Shown here one piece after another: positions 1 to 8,707 of a DNA stretch of 64,000 nucleotides. The position numbers and the translations under genes are program-made. The DNA is taken from contig CANLRK010000003.1 of the NCBI GenBank assembly GCA_947493535.1, positions 124,001 through 188,000 of the forward strand, given 5' to 3'. Origin of the DNA: an uncultured Flavobacteriaceae bacterium. GTDB taxonomy: Bacteria > Bacteroidota > Bacteroidia > Flavobacteriales > Flavobacteriaceae. The stretch's first letter is position 1; every line of letters starts with the position of its first letter. The notes beneath the pieces are model-generated. The model did no database searches. It had not been told where the DNA came from and worked only from the letters and a program-made list of their open reading frames with translations.

Positions 1-533
1 ATACGTGTTTCTCTAGTTTCCCCTTTATGCGTAGAACTTGGATCCGGATCTAAATAATGAGGATTTATATTAAACGAAATACATCCTAGTGTACTAAAAC
101 TTGGGGGGTAAACTATAGGCATATCATTTGTAGTATTCATGGTAAGTCCGCAAATATTACTTCCTGCGCTTGTGCCTAGGTATGGAGTTCCATTGTTAAT
201 TATTTGCTTTAAGGTAGCCATTACATTGTGTTTATATAGTTGGCTTACCAATAAAAAGGTGTTTCCGCCTCCGGTAAATATTCCTTGTGCATTGTGTAAA
301 GCTTTACTAAAATCATCAAACTCATGTAACCCTTTAACTTGTATGTTAATAGTTGCAAATGCTTTTTTAGCTATGGTTGTATATTCATCATGACTGATTC
401 CGCTAGGCCTAGCAAAAGGAATAAAGACTATTTCGGTACAATTTTTAAAATGTTGTTGTAAAGTAGGTAGTAAATATTCTAAGTAACCACTCCCGTGTAT
501 TGTTGAAGTACTAGCAATAATTAGTTTTTTCAT
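1..533 (-). CDS. pepE: Peptidase E (alpha-aspartyl dipeptidase), 3' end cut by window edge
   Basis: This reverse-strand frame is not in the ORF track because its stop lies outside the window. It opens MKKLIIASTSTIHGSGYLEYLLP and runs without a stop to base 1. It contains FIPFARPSG, then TGGGNTFLL, and the nucleophile-elbow motif GTSAGSN at about residue 120, which carries the catalytic Ser of S51 peptidases; NINPHYLDP follows. The family cleaves N-terminal Asp-X dipeptides in the cytoplasm. About 177 residues of a usual 230 are present. The S51 assignment is strong; substrate specificity is inferred from the family. Confidence 0.88.
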   Translation of the reverse strand, partial: MKKLIIASTSTIHGSGYLEYLLPTLQQHFKNCTEIVFIPFARPSGISHDEYTTIAKKAFATINIQVKGLHEFDDFSKALHNAQGIFTGGGNTFLLVSQLYKHNVMATLKQIINNGTPYLGTSAGSNICGLTMNTTNDMPIVYPPSFSTLGCISFNINPHYLDPDPSSTHKGETRETR

Positions 534-636
534 AATATAGTTGTGTATTGTTGTAAAATTACTGAATATGTTTCTTTAACAAAACTTTACATTCAATTAA
601 ACTATTATTTAACAAATAATGAATTTGCTTTATAGC

Positions 637-1392
637 ATGAAAAAAATATTACATTATTTATTTTTGTTATGCTTCCTTAATTCTTTTAGTCAAGTATTAT
701 TACATGGTGAGGTAGGTAATTCAGGAGACACTGAGGGAATTCATGTGTTTAATAAAACCTATCAAAAATATACAATAACCGACGAGAAAGGAAAGTTTTT
801 AATTCCTGTACGAGTTAATGATACATTGGTTTTAAGTGCAATACAGTATCAATTAAAACGAATAGTGATTACTAAAAAAATGCTTGCAAATGGTCCTTTA
901 TATATTATGTTAGAAACAAAAGTTAATGAGTTAGATGCTGTATATATAAAACCCAAGTTATCAGGTAATTTATTATCCGATTCTCAACGAATACATACAA
1001 CTGATAAAGTTACAGCTATTACTTTGGGCTTGCCTAATGCCCATGTAAAACCACCTTCAGCACCTGAAAGGAAGTTGTACACGGCAACGCATACAGGAGG
1101 TGGTTTACCTTTGGAAGCATTGATTAATGCAATAAATGGCCGAACAAAAATGTTGAAAAAACAAGTAGCACGTTATAAAAAAGTTAAGTTGGAAAATTCA
1201 GTTTTTGAAAATTTTAAAAGCATACTGCTGAATGATTTTGGCATACCTAATGATAAATTATACGACTTTCTATACTATAGTTCCAATGATACTTTGTTTG
1301 CACAAATCGTGAAAACTAATAGTAAAATTGTTATTTATGATTTTTTACAAGCGAAAGCAGTAAAGTATAGAGCATTGCAAAAGTTAAAATAA
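637..1392 (+). CDS. Secreted carboxypeptidase-regulatory-like domain protein
   Basis: The track starts at 619, but MKKILHYLFLLCFLNSFSQ six codons later is a better signal peptide start, so 637 is chosen. The mature N-terminus (VLLHGEVGNSGDTEGIHVFNK...TDEKGKFLIPVRVNDTLVLSAIQYQ) reads like the CarboxypepD_reg-like beta-sandwich common in exported Bacteroidota proteins. The C-terminal half is unrecognised. It lies just before a DUF6702 gene and an M1 peptidase on the same strand, a grouping I recall from other Flavobacteriaceae. Role unknown; probably periplasmic or outer-membrane associated. Confidence 0.7.
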   Translation: MKKILHYLFLLCFLNSFSQVLLHGEVGNSGDTEGIHVFNKTYQKYTITDEKGKFLIPVRVNDTLVLSAIQYQLKRIVITKKMLANGPLYIMLETKVNELDAVYIKPKLSGNLLSDSQRIHTTDKVTAITLGLPNAHVKPPSAPERKLYTATHTGGGLPLEALINAINGRTKMLKKQVARYKKVKLENSVFENFKSILLNDFGIPNDKLYDFLYYSSNDTLFAQIVKTNSKIVIYDFLQAKAVKYRALQKLK

Positions 1393-1436
1393 TACATGGC
1401 GTAGTATTTGTAACAATTTTGAAAAAATAACTACTA

Positions 1437-1949
1437 ATGAAAAAATCAATTATAATGAATGGTAAAATAAAAGCATTGGTGATTTTTCTATTTATTGTGT
1501 TGTCAGGTTTTACCTCAATACATAAATATTATGTTAGTGTTACGGATGTTGAATATTCAGGAAAGTCAAAGGCTTTACAAATAACATCCCGTTTGTTTAT
1601 TGATGATTTTGAAAAAGTATTGCACGAACGTTATGAGAATTCAATTAAAATAGACAATCAAAACAAGGCTGATTACTACATAGCAAGTTACTATACTAAA
1701 AAGTTTGTGGTTACAGTAAATAAGCAACCTCAAAAGCTAAAATTTATAGGAAAAGAAATTGAAGATGATATGGTGGTTAGTTATTTTGAAATTGAAAATG
1801 TGCCCACAATCAACACTCTAGCGATAACAAATAAATTGTTGTTTGATCAATTTGAAGGACAACAAAACATAACTCATATTAAGATTAACAACACAAAGAA
1901 AAGTTTTTTACTCATAAAAGATAAGCCTTCAGGACTGTTAAATTTATAA
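1437..1949 (+). CDS. DUF6702 family exported protein
   Basis: 170 residues with a hydrophobic N-terminus (IKALVIFLFIVLSGFTSIHKYY) followed by YVSVTDVEYSGKSKALQITSRLFIDDFEKVL, typical of DUF6702. No catalytic motif is visible. A second Met six codons in (MNGKIKALV) could be the start. It lies between the CarboxypepD_reg-like gene and the M1 peptidase, close enough for co-transcription (44 and 56 bases). Function is not known; the family is usually seen next to this kind of M1 peptidase. Confidence 0.75.
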   Translation: MKKSIIMNGKIKALVIFLFIVLSGFTSIHKYYVSVTDVEYSGKSKALQITSRLFIDDFEKVLHERYENSIKIDNQNKADYYIASYYTKKFVVTVNKQPQKLKFIGKEIEDDMVVSYFEIENVPTINTLAITNKLLFDQFEGQQNITHIKINNTKKSFLLIKDKPSGLLNL

Positions 1950-2005
1950 TAATTTATCGGCAGTTTTTAATAAAAAGGCTATATTTCAGACCAAATTTTT
2001 TCAAA

Positions 2006-4315
2006 ATGAAGCAAAGTAAGTATCTATTATTATCCTTAGCGTTTTTAGTAAGTGGAATATCATTTGCACAAGAACAATCAAAAGAAGAGCAAAGAGAAGG
2101 TGGGCATATTAACCAAAATAAGTTCCGTCAGTTATATCAAGAGTTTTCAACTCCTAACCAGTACAGAACAGCTTCTGGTGCACCCGGTCATGCCTATTAT
2201 CAGCAGCAAGCCGATTATAAAATAGATCTTGAGTTAGATGATGCAAATCAAAAAATTTATGGACAAGAAACAATAACTTACACTAATAATTCACCAGATG
2301 ATTTAGAGTATTTATGGTTGCAATTAGATCAGAATATAAGAGCCAAAGATGCACAAGCACATCATAAAAATGGTCAAGGTGTTCCTGCTGCTGATCAGCC
2401 AGGAACTTTTATAGGAAAACATTTCGGAACTCGTTTTGACGGAGGTTTTAATATAGAGTATGTAAAGGATGCAAACGGAAAAGCTTTGAAATACGTAGTT
2501 AATGAAACGATGATGCGTGTTGATATTGCTCAGCCGTTAAAGGCAGGAGAGAAAATATCGTTTAGTGTAAAATGGTGGTATAACATAAATGACCATGTAA
2601 ACGGAAGAGGACGTTCTGGGTATGAATACTTTAAAAAAGATGATAATTATGCTTATGTTATTGCGCAGTTTTTTCCAAGGATGTGCGTGTATAATGATGT
2701 AGAAGGATGGCAAAATTATCAGTTTTGGGGTAATGGAGAATTTGCTTTACCATTTGGGAATTACGATGTAAACATAACAGTCCCTTCAGATCATATTGTT
2801 GACGCTACGGGTGAATTACAAAACAGAAAAGAAGTGTTTTCAAAAACAATGATGCAGCGCTATAATCAAGCAAGAAAATCGTTTGATAAGCCAGTAATGA
2901 TTGTTACCCAAGCTGAAGCCGAAGCAAATGAGAAAAGTCGTTCTACAAAAAAGAAAACGTGGAAGTTTAGCGCTAAAAATGTAAGAGATTTTGGATTTAC
3001 ATCTTCACGTAAATATATTTGGGATATGCAGGCAGTTAAGCTTGGAGGGCGTACAGTAATGGCGGTTTCGTTATATCCTAAAGAAGGTAACCCATTATGG
3101 GAAGAGTATTCTACTAAAGCAGTTGTGAGTACACTAAAATCATATTCAGATAAAACATTTAATTATCCATATCCAAAGGCAATTTCTGTACATGCTAAAA
3201 ATCAAGGTATGGAATACCCTATGATATGCTGGAATTATGGGCGCCCAAATGAAGATGGTACCTATAGCGATAGAACTAAGTATGGAATGATTAGTGTAAT
3301 TATACACGAAGTCGGGCATAATTTTTTCCCTATGATTGTTAACTCTGATGAGCGTCAGTGGGGCTGGATGGATGAAGGATTAGATACTTTTATGCAATAT
3401 ATTGCAGAGCAAGATTTCGGAAAGTGGTTTCCAGAAGCCATTGCACCTAATAGTAAGTACCCATCAAGAAGAGGTGAACCTGCAAAGATTGTAAATTACA
3501 TGAAAGGTGATCAAGACTTTATCGCACCGATAATGTCAAATCCAGAAAATGTATATCAATTGGGGAATAATGCTTATGGAAAGCCAGCAACCGCATTAAA
3601 TATTTTGCGTGAGACTATTATGGGTAGAGAGTTGTTTGATCATGCATTTAAAACCTATGCACAACGTTGGATGTTTAAACACCCAACACCAGAAGATTTT
3701 TTCAGAACTATGGAAGATGCTTCAGGAGTAGATTTAGACTGGTATTGGAGAGGTTGGTTTTATTCAACCGATTATGTTGACATAGGAGTTAAGGGAGTTA
3801 AGAAATTTTATGTTAGTTCAAAACCAACTGCTGAAATTAGAAAAATAATGGAAGCTAGAGGGATGAAAGAATCTGATTTACCACCATTAGTATATATGGC
3901 AGAAGAGGGGAGTGAAGATTATACAGAAAGTTTAACAAAAGGTTCAGCGTTAGATAATTCATCAACTTTAAAAGAGTATATGATGGATAACTTTACAGCG
4001 GAAGAAAGAGCTAAAATGACTACACCAAAATATTTCTATGAAGTTGAGTTCGATAAGCCAGGTGGTTTAGTTATGCCTATAATAGTAGAGTATACTTATG
4101 CTGATGGAACTACAGAAAAGGTAACTTATCCAGCGCAAGTTTGGAGAAAAAATGATACTGAGGTACGTAAAGTAATTGCTTCTGAAAAAGAATTAATAGG
4201 TATAGTTGTAGACCCTAATTTAGAAACTGCTGATATTGATGTTTCTAATAACTCTTGGCCTAAGCAAGAGAAAGAAAATAAGTTTGAGAAGTTTAAGAAT
4301 AAAGTAAAAGGATAA
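2006..4315 (+). CDS. M1 family zinc metallopeptidase, secreted
   Basis: 769 residues with signal peptide MKQSKYLLLSLAFLVSGISFAQ. The zinc site HEVGH sits at residues 434-438 and the third ligand Glu in MDEGLD at 457, giving the gluzincin spacing HExxH-x18-E. The N-terminal beta-rich region (residues ~70-300) is the M1 saddle domain. The aminopeptidase GAMEN motif is replaced by QGMEYPM, as in Bacteroidota M1 homologues of uncertain specificity. The C-terminus is Lys-rich (EKENKFEKFKNKVKG). Likely digests peptides in the periplasm or outside the cell. A strong hairpin terminator follows. Confidence 0.92.
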   Translation: MKQSKYLLLSLAFLVSGISFAQEQSKEEQREGGHINQNKFRQLYQEFSTPNQYRTASGAPGHAYYQQQADYKIDLELDDANQKIYGQETITYTNNSPDDLEYLWLQLDQNIRAKDAQAHHKNGQGVPAADQPGTFIGKHFGTRFDGGFNIEYVKDANGKALKYVVNETMMRVDIAQPLKAGEKISFSVKWWYNINDHVNGRGRSGYEYFKKDDNYAYVIAQFFPRMCVYNDVEGWQNYQFWGNGEFALPFGNYDVNITVPSDHIVDATGELQNRKEVFSKTMMQRYNQARKSFDKPVMIVTQAEAEANEKSRSTKKKTWKFSAKNVRDFGFTSSRKYIWDMQAVKLGGRTVMAVSLYPKEGNPLWEEYSTKAVVSTLKSYSDKTFNYPYPKAISVHAKNQGMEYPMICWNYGRPNEDGTYSDRTKYGMISVIIHEVGHNFFPMIVNSDERQWGWMDEGLDTFMQYIAEQDFGKWFPEAIAPNSKYPSRRGEPAKIVNYMKGDQDFIAPIMSNPENVYQLGNNAYGKPATALNILRETIMGRELFDHAFKTYAQRWMFKHPTPEDFFRTMEDASGVDLDWYWRGWFYSTDYVDIGVKGVKKFYVSSKPTAEIRKIMEARGMKESDLPPLVYMAEEGSEDYTESLTKGSALDNSSTLKEYMMDNFTAEERAKMTTPKYFYEVEFDKPGGLVMPIIVEYTYADGTTEKVTYPAQVWRKNDTEVRKVIASEKELIGIVVDPNLETADIDVSNNSWPKQEKENKFEKFKNKVKG

Positions 4316-4345
4316 GAATTATCAAACTTGAACTACTATAAAAAT

Positions 4346-4365
4346 GCCAACTATGTATAGTTGGC
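4346..4365. terminator. Bidirectional intrinsic terminator
   Basis: GCCAACTAT/ATAGTTGGC stem of 9 bp with a minimal loop, A-run on the left and T-run on the right. It lies between the convergent M1 peptidase and DUF1697 genes and can serve both. Confidence 0.85.
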
Positions 4366-4373
4366 GTTTTTAG

Positions 4374-4913
4374 TTAATTGCTACTTACTAATGAAACAAG
4401 TTTACTGACAGTTCTCCAGTTACGAGTAGTGGCTTCTGTTTGTAGTTTTTTTTCAAATTGTATGTTGGTAAATTTAGTTTTAGCAAAACCATCTGGAGTG
4501 TGTAAGTATATAAACTTATCAATTATTTGATAAGACTCATTTTCTTGAGTATGAATATTTAGTGTTGTTATGGTTTGTTTTGTTGGGGGATGTTTTATAA
4601 AAGTTACATGTAAAAATTTACTATCGTTCTCAGTGGTTAAAAAAGGATTGTTATTGTAACAACGAGTCAGCTCATCAGTTGTTAATGTAACTACAGGAGT
4701 TGTATAATTAAACGCGTTCTTTATAAGGTTTTTAATGTCGTTATTAATATAGTCAATGCTATTACTAGAAGATAAAATAATATTACCACTCTGGATATAT
4801 GTACTAACGTTTTGATATCCATTCTCACTAAGAAGTTCTCGTAAATCGACCATAGGTAATTTATTTTTACCACCTACATTAATACCTCTAAGTAAAACAA
4901 TGTATGTATTCAT
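4374..4913 (-). CDS. DUF1697 domain-containing protein
   Basis: 179 residues. The N-terminus MNTYIVLLRGINVGGKNKLPMVDLRELLSENGYQNVSTYIQSGNIILSS is the hallmark of DUF1697 (YDR124/COG3797-like), including LLRGINVGGKN and TYIQSGN. Function is unknown across the family. It is followed closely upstream (10 bases) by a small hypothetical gene on the same strand, so the two are probably one transcript ending at the shared terminator. Confidence 0.88.
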   Translation of the reverse strand: MNTYIVLLRGINVGGKNKLPMVDLRELLSENGYQNVSTYIQSGNIILSSSNSIDYINNDIKNLIKNAFNYTTPVVTLTTDELTRCYNNNPFLTTENDSKFLHVTFIKHPPTKQTITTLNIHTQENESYQIIDKFIYLHTPDGFAKTKFTNIQFEKKLQTEATTRNWRTVSKLVSLVSSN

Positions 4914-4922
4914 CTTGTTTTT

Positions 4923-5162
4923 TTATTCATTATAATATTGACCTCTGTGTGGTTTAAGTGCTGCTTTAACCTTATCGAGTTCTATTTCTTCAATAATCAT
5001 ATAAGCAGATGCACTAAACTCACTGTGTACCTCCATAAAGGTTTTGTTTAAAGAAAGCTTTTCTAGTAAAATGTACTCATTTAAGTGTATAATATGGTGC
5101 TTAGCGGTTTGTTCAGCAGCAGGTCCTCTAAACTCCCAGATTAATTTTATTTTTTTTTGCAT
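4923..5162 (-). CDS. Small conserved hypothetical protein
   Basis: 79 residues starting MQKKIKLIWEFRGPAAEQTAKHHIIHLNEYILLEK. No transmembrane segment or known motif. The composition and clean coding frame, with a start 59 bases from divergent tatA, support a real gene. I do not recognise a named family, although similar short WEFRGPA proteins occur in Flavobacteriia as far as I recall. It probably shares a transcript with the DUF1697 gene. Confidence 0.6.
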   Translation of the reverse strand: MQKKIKLIWEFRGPAAEQTAKHHIIHLNEYILLEKLSLNKTFMEVHSEFSASAYMIIEEIELDKVKAALKPHRGQYYNE

Positions 5163-5209
5163 TGAAGTAATAATTAGTCTGCAAGATACTTAAAATACGT
5201 AATAAGCAT

Positions 5210-5217
5210 TATATTTG
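5210..5217 (+). promoter_or_regulatory. -7 element TATATTTG of tatA
   Basis: TATATTTG fits the Bacteroidota -7 consensus TAnnTTTG. No good TTG is seen at the -33 position. It ends 4 bases before the tatA ATG, so the transcript would have almost no 5' leader. Confidence 0.5.
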
Positions 5218-5221
5218 CAGT

Positions 5222-5503
5222 ATGCATATACAATTTTTATTTATTAGTGGTGTAGAAATTATCTTTATCCTATTTATAGTGGTAATGATTTTTGGTGCAG
5301 ATAAATTGCCAGAGATAGCAAGAGGCTTAGGAAAAGGAATGACGCAATTAAAAAATGCAACTAATGAAATAAAATCAGAAATTAATAATAGTGCAAAAGA
5401 TTATGGAGTTGATACAGAGTTAGGTGCCTCTGTAACCAATGAAATAAATAAAGTTAAGGACGAGATAGATGATATTACTGGGCCTATTAAGCGTCAGTTC
5501 TAA
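5222..5503 (+). CDS. tatA: Sec-independent translocase subunit TatA/E
   Basis: 93 residues: one N-terminal transmembrane helix (FISGVEIIFILFIVVMIFG), the hinge ADKLPEIARGLGKGMTQLKNATNEIK amphipathic helix, and a charged tail. This is the TatA/TatE layout, forming the Tat pore that exports folded proteins. No tatC is adjacent. The gene converges on the O-methyltransferase with only 4 bases between stops. Confidence 0.93.
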   Translation: MHIQFLFISGVEIIFILFIVVMIFGADKLPEIARGLGKGMTQLKNATNEIKSEINNSAKDYGVDTELGASVTNEINKVKDEIDDITGPIKRQF

Positions 5504-5507
5504 AAAC

Positions 5508-6149
5508 TTATTTTACTCTACTTATTGTCAAACCATCTCGAATGGGTAAAAGCACTGTTTCAAGTCTATCATCTTCATTGAGTAACTTGTTATATTCTAA
5601 TAAGATTTTTGTTGATTGATCTTTAGGATTAAGTTTTTCTAGAACTTTACCACTCCATAATACATTGTCAGATAAGATAATTCCACCAGAATCAATTTTA
5701 TCAATAATAGTATGAAAGTAGTTAATGTAATTAGGCTTATCAGCGTCAATAAAAACTAAATCAAATTTCAAGTCAAGTGTAGGAATAATATCTAATGCTT
5801 GCCCGAGGTGTTGGTGTATTTGTTTTCCGTAATCAGACATGTCAAAGTATTTCCGTTGAAAATCAATCAGCTCTTCATTGATATCAATCGTATGTAATTG
5901 TCCATTTTTTTGTAATCCTTCAGCTAAGCATAATGCTGAATACCCTGTATAAGTACCTATTTCTAGAATGTTTTTAGGGTTAATTAGTTTAGCAATCATA
6001 CTTAAGATTCTCCCTTGAAAAGCGCCACTTAACATACGAGGTTGTAAAATTTTTTGATAAGTTTCTCGTGTTAACCTTTGAAGTAGTTCAGGCTCTTGTT
6101 CAGAATGTGCTACTACATAATCGTCTAATTCTTGTGGGATAAAATGCAT
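5508..6149 (-). CDS. Class I SAM-dependent O-methyltransferase
   Basis: The preferred start is MHFIPQELDDYV at 6149 rather than the track start at 6176, because the longer form would run into the terminator hairpin at 6163-6200. Motif I is ILEIGTYTGYSALCLAEGL, motif II includes LHTIDINEEL, and the metal-binding acidic motif is LVFIDADKPNYINY, all typical of the caffeoyl-CoA/catechol O-methyltransferase family (Methyltransf_3). The substrate is not deducible. About 213 residues, normal for the family. Confidence 0.9.
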   Translation of the reverse strand: MHFIPQELDDYVVAHSEQEPELLQRLTRETYQKILQPRMLSGAFQGRILSMIAKLINPKNILEIGTYTGYSALCLAEGLQKNGQLHTIDINEELIDFQRKYFDMSDYGKQIHQHLGQALDIIPTLDLKFDLVFIDADKPNYINYFHTIIDKIDSGGIILSDNVLWSGKVLEKLNPKDQSTKILLEYNKLLNEDDRLETVLLPIRDGLTISRVK

Positions 6150-6162
6150 AATAGTATAAATA

Positions 6163-6200
6163 AAAAGACCTCGCAAATATATAATAATGTGAGGTCTTTT
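6163..6200 (-). terminator. Terminator of the kynurenine operon
   Basis: AAAAGACCTC at 6163-6172 pairs with GAGGTCTTTT at 6191-6200 around an 18-base loop. On the minus strand it lies just after the acmsd stop codon and ends in a T-run. Confidence 0.75.
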
Positions 6201-6217
6201 GAGTACTGTTTATATAA

Positions 6218-7303
6218 TTAGGAAAGAATCTTTTTTACTAAGTCATCCTTTGCTTTTTGATCATCACCAAATAGCCAATTTAGTACATTATCTTCCCACA
6301 TAGCATCTTTTTGGGATTCTGTTACAATGCCTCTATCTGCAGCTAAATCTAATATTTTACCTGGATATGAAGACTGTCTGTCACTTTCCATTTCCCCTAG
6401 CGGATAAGGGTCATCTAAGCCAATTAAAACTTGATTAGCTCCTTGGTTTTTAATTAATAAATCTAATGATCCGGTATCATGCACCAAAGTGTCAAAGAAA
6501 ATATTTTTATGACCTACAGCTCTCCTAGGGTGTTGTTTTCCTTCAAATAAATCAGGTCTACCATCAAAACCTTGAATACGTCTACCTAAATTCATCTGTG
6601 CTAATTGTCCTCCATGAGCAAAACAAACACGCATATTAGGGTATTTTTCGTAGTATCCATTTAGTGTAAGGAAATGATAAGCATCTGCACATTGTGCTAA
6701 CATCCAAATTAAATGAAAGCGCCAAGAAGTATTTTGAAGTTTAATAAACTTCTCTCCATCATAAGGGTGAATTTCTACTGCTAAATTGTACTTGTCTGCC
6801 AACTCAAAAATTGGTTCATTTTCTTCATCAAAAATGCAACGCCAAGTACCTATAGTATCCATATAGTGAGTAGGTAAACATAATAAGCGCATTCCTAACT
6901 CTTTTACACAACGTTCAATTTCCCAACATGCGCCCCTAACAAAACCTGGATGCACAACGAATCCACAAGTAAATTTACTAGGGTTTTCATGTTGAACTTT
7001 AGCATTAAAATCGTTTTGAAAACGCAATGCTTGCTTCATTTCTTCGAGGCGTAAACCATTACCATATAACTGGGAAAGATTTAAGACAACAGCATGGTCT
7101 ATTTTAAAATGTTCCATCCAAGCCAGTTTTTCGTCTAGGAAAAAACTTGAGTCAGTAACAGGTCTGCTCCAATCTTTTTGAAGCATATATTTACGATCTT
7201 TATCTACCCAAAATATTCCTTTGTCTTTCATAAACTGAGGAATTTCCTCTGGATAGGGAAGAAGGTGAGAGTGACCGTTTATTCGTAATTTTCTTTTTTT
7301 CAT
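6218..7303 (-). CDS. Amidohydrolase, probable 2-amino-3-carboxymuconate-6-semialdehyde decarboxylase (ACMSD)
   Basis: 361 residues of the amidohydrolase_2 fold. The metal site HxH is in NGHSHLLP (H11, H13), with EIHPYDG in mid-protein and the late acidic ligand in GLDDPYPLGE, which matches the ACMSD signature DYPFPLGE. ACMSD converts 2-amino-3-carboxymuconate semialdehyde to 2-aminomuconate 6-semialdehyde with loss of CO2. Placement 2 bases after 3-hydroxyanthranilate dioxygenase, which makes its substrate, strongly supports the function. It is the last gene of the operon. Confidence 0.88.
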   Translation of the reverse strand: MKKRKLRINGHSHLLPYPEEIPQFMKDKGIFWVDKDRKYMLQKDWSRPVTDSSFFLDEKLAWMEHFKIDHAVVLNLSQLYGNGLRLEEMKQALRFQNDFNAKVQHENPSKFTCGFVVHPGFVRGACWEIERCVKELGMRLLCLPTHYMDTIGTWRCIFDEENEPIFELADKYNLAVEIHPYDGEKFIKLQNTSWRFHLIWMLAQCADAYHFLTLNGYYEKYPNMRVCFAHGGQLAQMNLGRRIQGFDGRPDLFEGKQHPRRAVGHKNIFFDTLVHDTGSLDLLIKNQGANQVLIGLDDPYPLGEMESDRQSSYPGKILDLAADRGIVTESQKDAMWEDNVLNWLFGDDQKAKDDLVKKILS

Positions 7304-7305
7304 AA

Positions 7306-7827
7306 TTATTTACCAGGTTCTTGCATTACTTTTCCGCAGTTAGTACAAGTACATTTTTTTTTGTCACTATAGTATTTATCAAAAATGATAGGCATATCTG
7401 TTACAATATTATCTAAAGCAAACTCTTCTCTATATAAAAGGGTGTCACAGTTTTCACAATACCATTCTAGAGCATCCATAACTCCTTTGTCTCGTGGCAT
7501 TTCAATTACTAATCCAACAGTATTAGCTTTGCGTTGTGGAGAATGTGGAACTTTCGCAGGTAGCAAATAAATGTCACCTTCTTTAATATGCACATCTTTT
7601 TGTTCTCCATTATCAATAATTTTTAATACCATATCACCTTCTACTTGATAAAAGAATTCTGGAGTTTCGTTGTAATGATAATCTTTACGGCTATTAGGGC
7701 CACCAACTACCATAACAATATATTCTCCGTCATCCCACACACATTTGTTTCCTACTGGTGGTTTTAATAAGTGACGGTTTTCATCTATCCAAGCTTTAAA
7801 ATTTAATGGAGAAACTAGTTTACTCAT
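7306..7827 (-). CDS. 3-Hydroxyanthranilate 3,4-dioxygenase
   Basis: 173-residue single-domain cupin. The Fe(II) ligands are visible in DYHYNETPEFFYQVEGD (His, Glu) and PAKVPHSP (His). The C-terminal rubredoxin-like metal site has two Cys pairs, CENC and CTNC, as in the bacterial NbaC-type enzyme. It opens the ring of 3-hydroxyanthranilate to 2-amino-3-carboxymuconate semialdehyde. The gene is packed against acmsd, consistent with rapid removal of a semialdehyde that otherwise cyclises to quinolinate. Confidence 0.95.
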   Translation of the reverse strand: MSKLVSPLNFKAWIDENRHLLKPPVGNKCVWDDGEYIVMVVGGPNSRKDYHYNETPEFFYQVEGDMVLKIIDNGEQKDVHIKEGDIYLLPAKVPHSPQRKANTVGLVIEMPRDKGVMDALEWYCENCDTLLYREEFALDNIVTDMPIIFDKYYSDKKKCTCTNCGKVMQEPGK

Positions 7828-7882
7828 GGTGGTTGTTTTTTAAATTATTGATGTATAAAGTTAGTTAAAAACTAATAATTAA

Positions 7883-8662
7883 TTATAAGGATTTTGTTCT
7901 GCCTCCATCTACAGGAACATTAATTCCGTTAATGTAGGATGCAGCTGGAGAAGCTAAAAAGGCAACAGCATTAGCAATCTCTTCGGGTTTTGCAAAACGA
8001 TTAGCAGGAACTTGAGCTTTCATGGCATTAGCCACTTCATCAATTGACTTACCAGTTTTCTTAGCTTTGTTATTGATAATTTCGTTCAAACGCTCAGTTC
8101 CTGTTGCGCCAGGTAACACATTGTTTACCGTTATTCCAAATTCACCTAATTCATTTGCTAAAGTTTTAGACCAATTAGCTACAGCTCCTCTAATGGTGTT
8201 AGAAACCCCTAATCCATTTAAGGGTTGTTTTACTGATGTGGAAATGATATTGATAATTCTACCGTAACCTTCTTTTTTCATTGAAGGGACAACAGCTTGT
8301 GCTAATACATGATTACATTTTAAATGTTGAGTAAAAGCAGATTCGAACTGGTCTAAAGTAGCATTAAATACAGGGCCTCCAGCTGGACCTCCTGTATTGT
8401 TTATTAGAATATGGAATTTTTGATTAGCTCCATTAATTTTAGAACTTAATTCTGAAGGGTTTTGAAAATCAGCCACAATATAATTGTGACTTTGGCCTTT
8501 AGATGAGTCTAATTCTTTCAACACATTTGTTAATTTTTCTTCATTTCTAGCCACTAAAGTAATGTTAGCTCCCATAGCAGCTAATTCTTTAGCAGAAGCT
8601 TTACCAATACCTTGAGTACTTCCGCACACTAAAGCGTTTTTATTTGTTAAATCTAGGTTCAT
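7883..8662 (-). CDS. SDR-family protein lacking the catalytic Tyr/Lys, in the kynurenine operon
   Basis: 259 residues with an SDR Rossmann fold: LVCGSTQGIGKA (Cys instead of the usual Thr at residue 13), ILINNTGGPAGG and a C-terminal INVPVDGGRT. The Ser of the catalytic triad is at 141, but the expected YxxxK reads SNTIR: Ser154 for Tyr and Arg158 for Lys. This matches, as I recall, the BKR-like SDR subgroup without a canonical tetrad. Its step in the pathway is unknown; gene-end annotations as 3-oxoacyl-ACP reductase would be misleading. Flanked by the aldehyde dehydrogenase (45 bases) and dioxygenase (55 bases), so co-transcribed. Confidence 0.87.
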   Translation of the reverse strand: MNLDLTNKNALVCGSTQGIGKASAKELAAMGANITLVARNEEKLTNVLKELDSSKGQSHNYIVADFQNPSELSSKINGANQKFHILINNTGGPAGGPVFNATLDQFESAFTQHLKCNHVLAQAVVPSMKKEGYGRIINIISTSVKQPLNGLGVSNTIRGAVANWSKTLANELGEFGITVNNVLPGATGTERLNEIINNKAKKTGKSIDEVANAMKAQVPANRFAKPEEIANAVAFLASPAASYINGINVPVDGGRTKSL

Positions 8663-8707
8663 CTTTTTATGTTTTATTAAATAGTTTATTATTACTATTT
8701 ATTGTTT

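Noticed and set aside
139-393. 84-residue plus-strand ORF
   Set aside because: Lies inside pepE, which has the S51 motif on the other strand.
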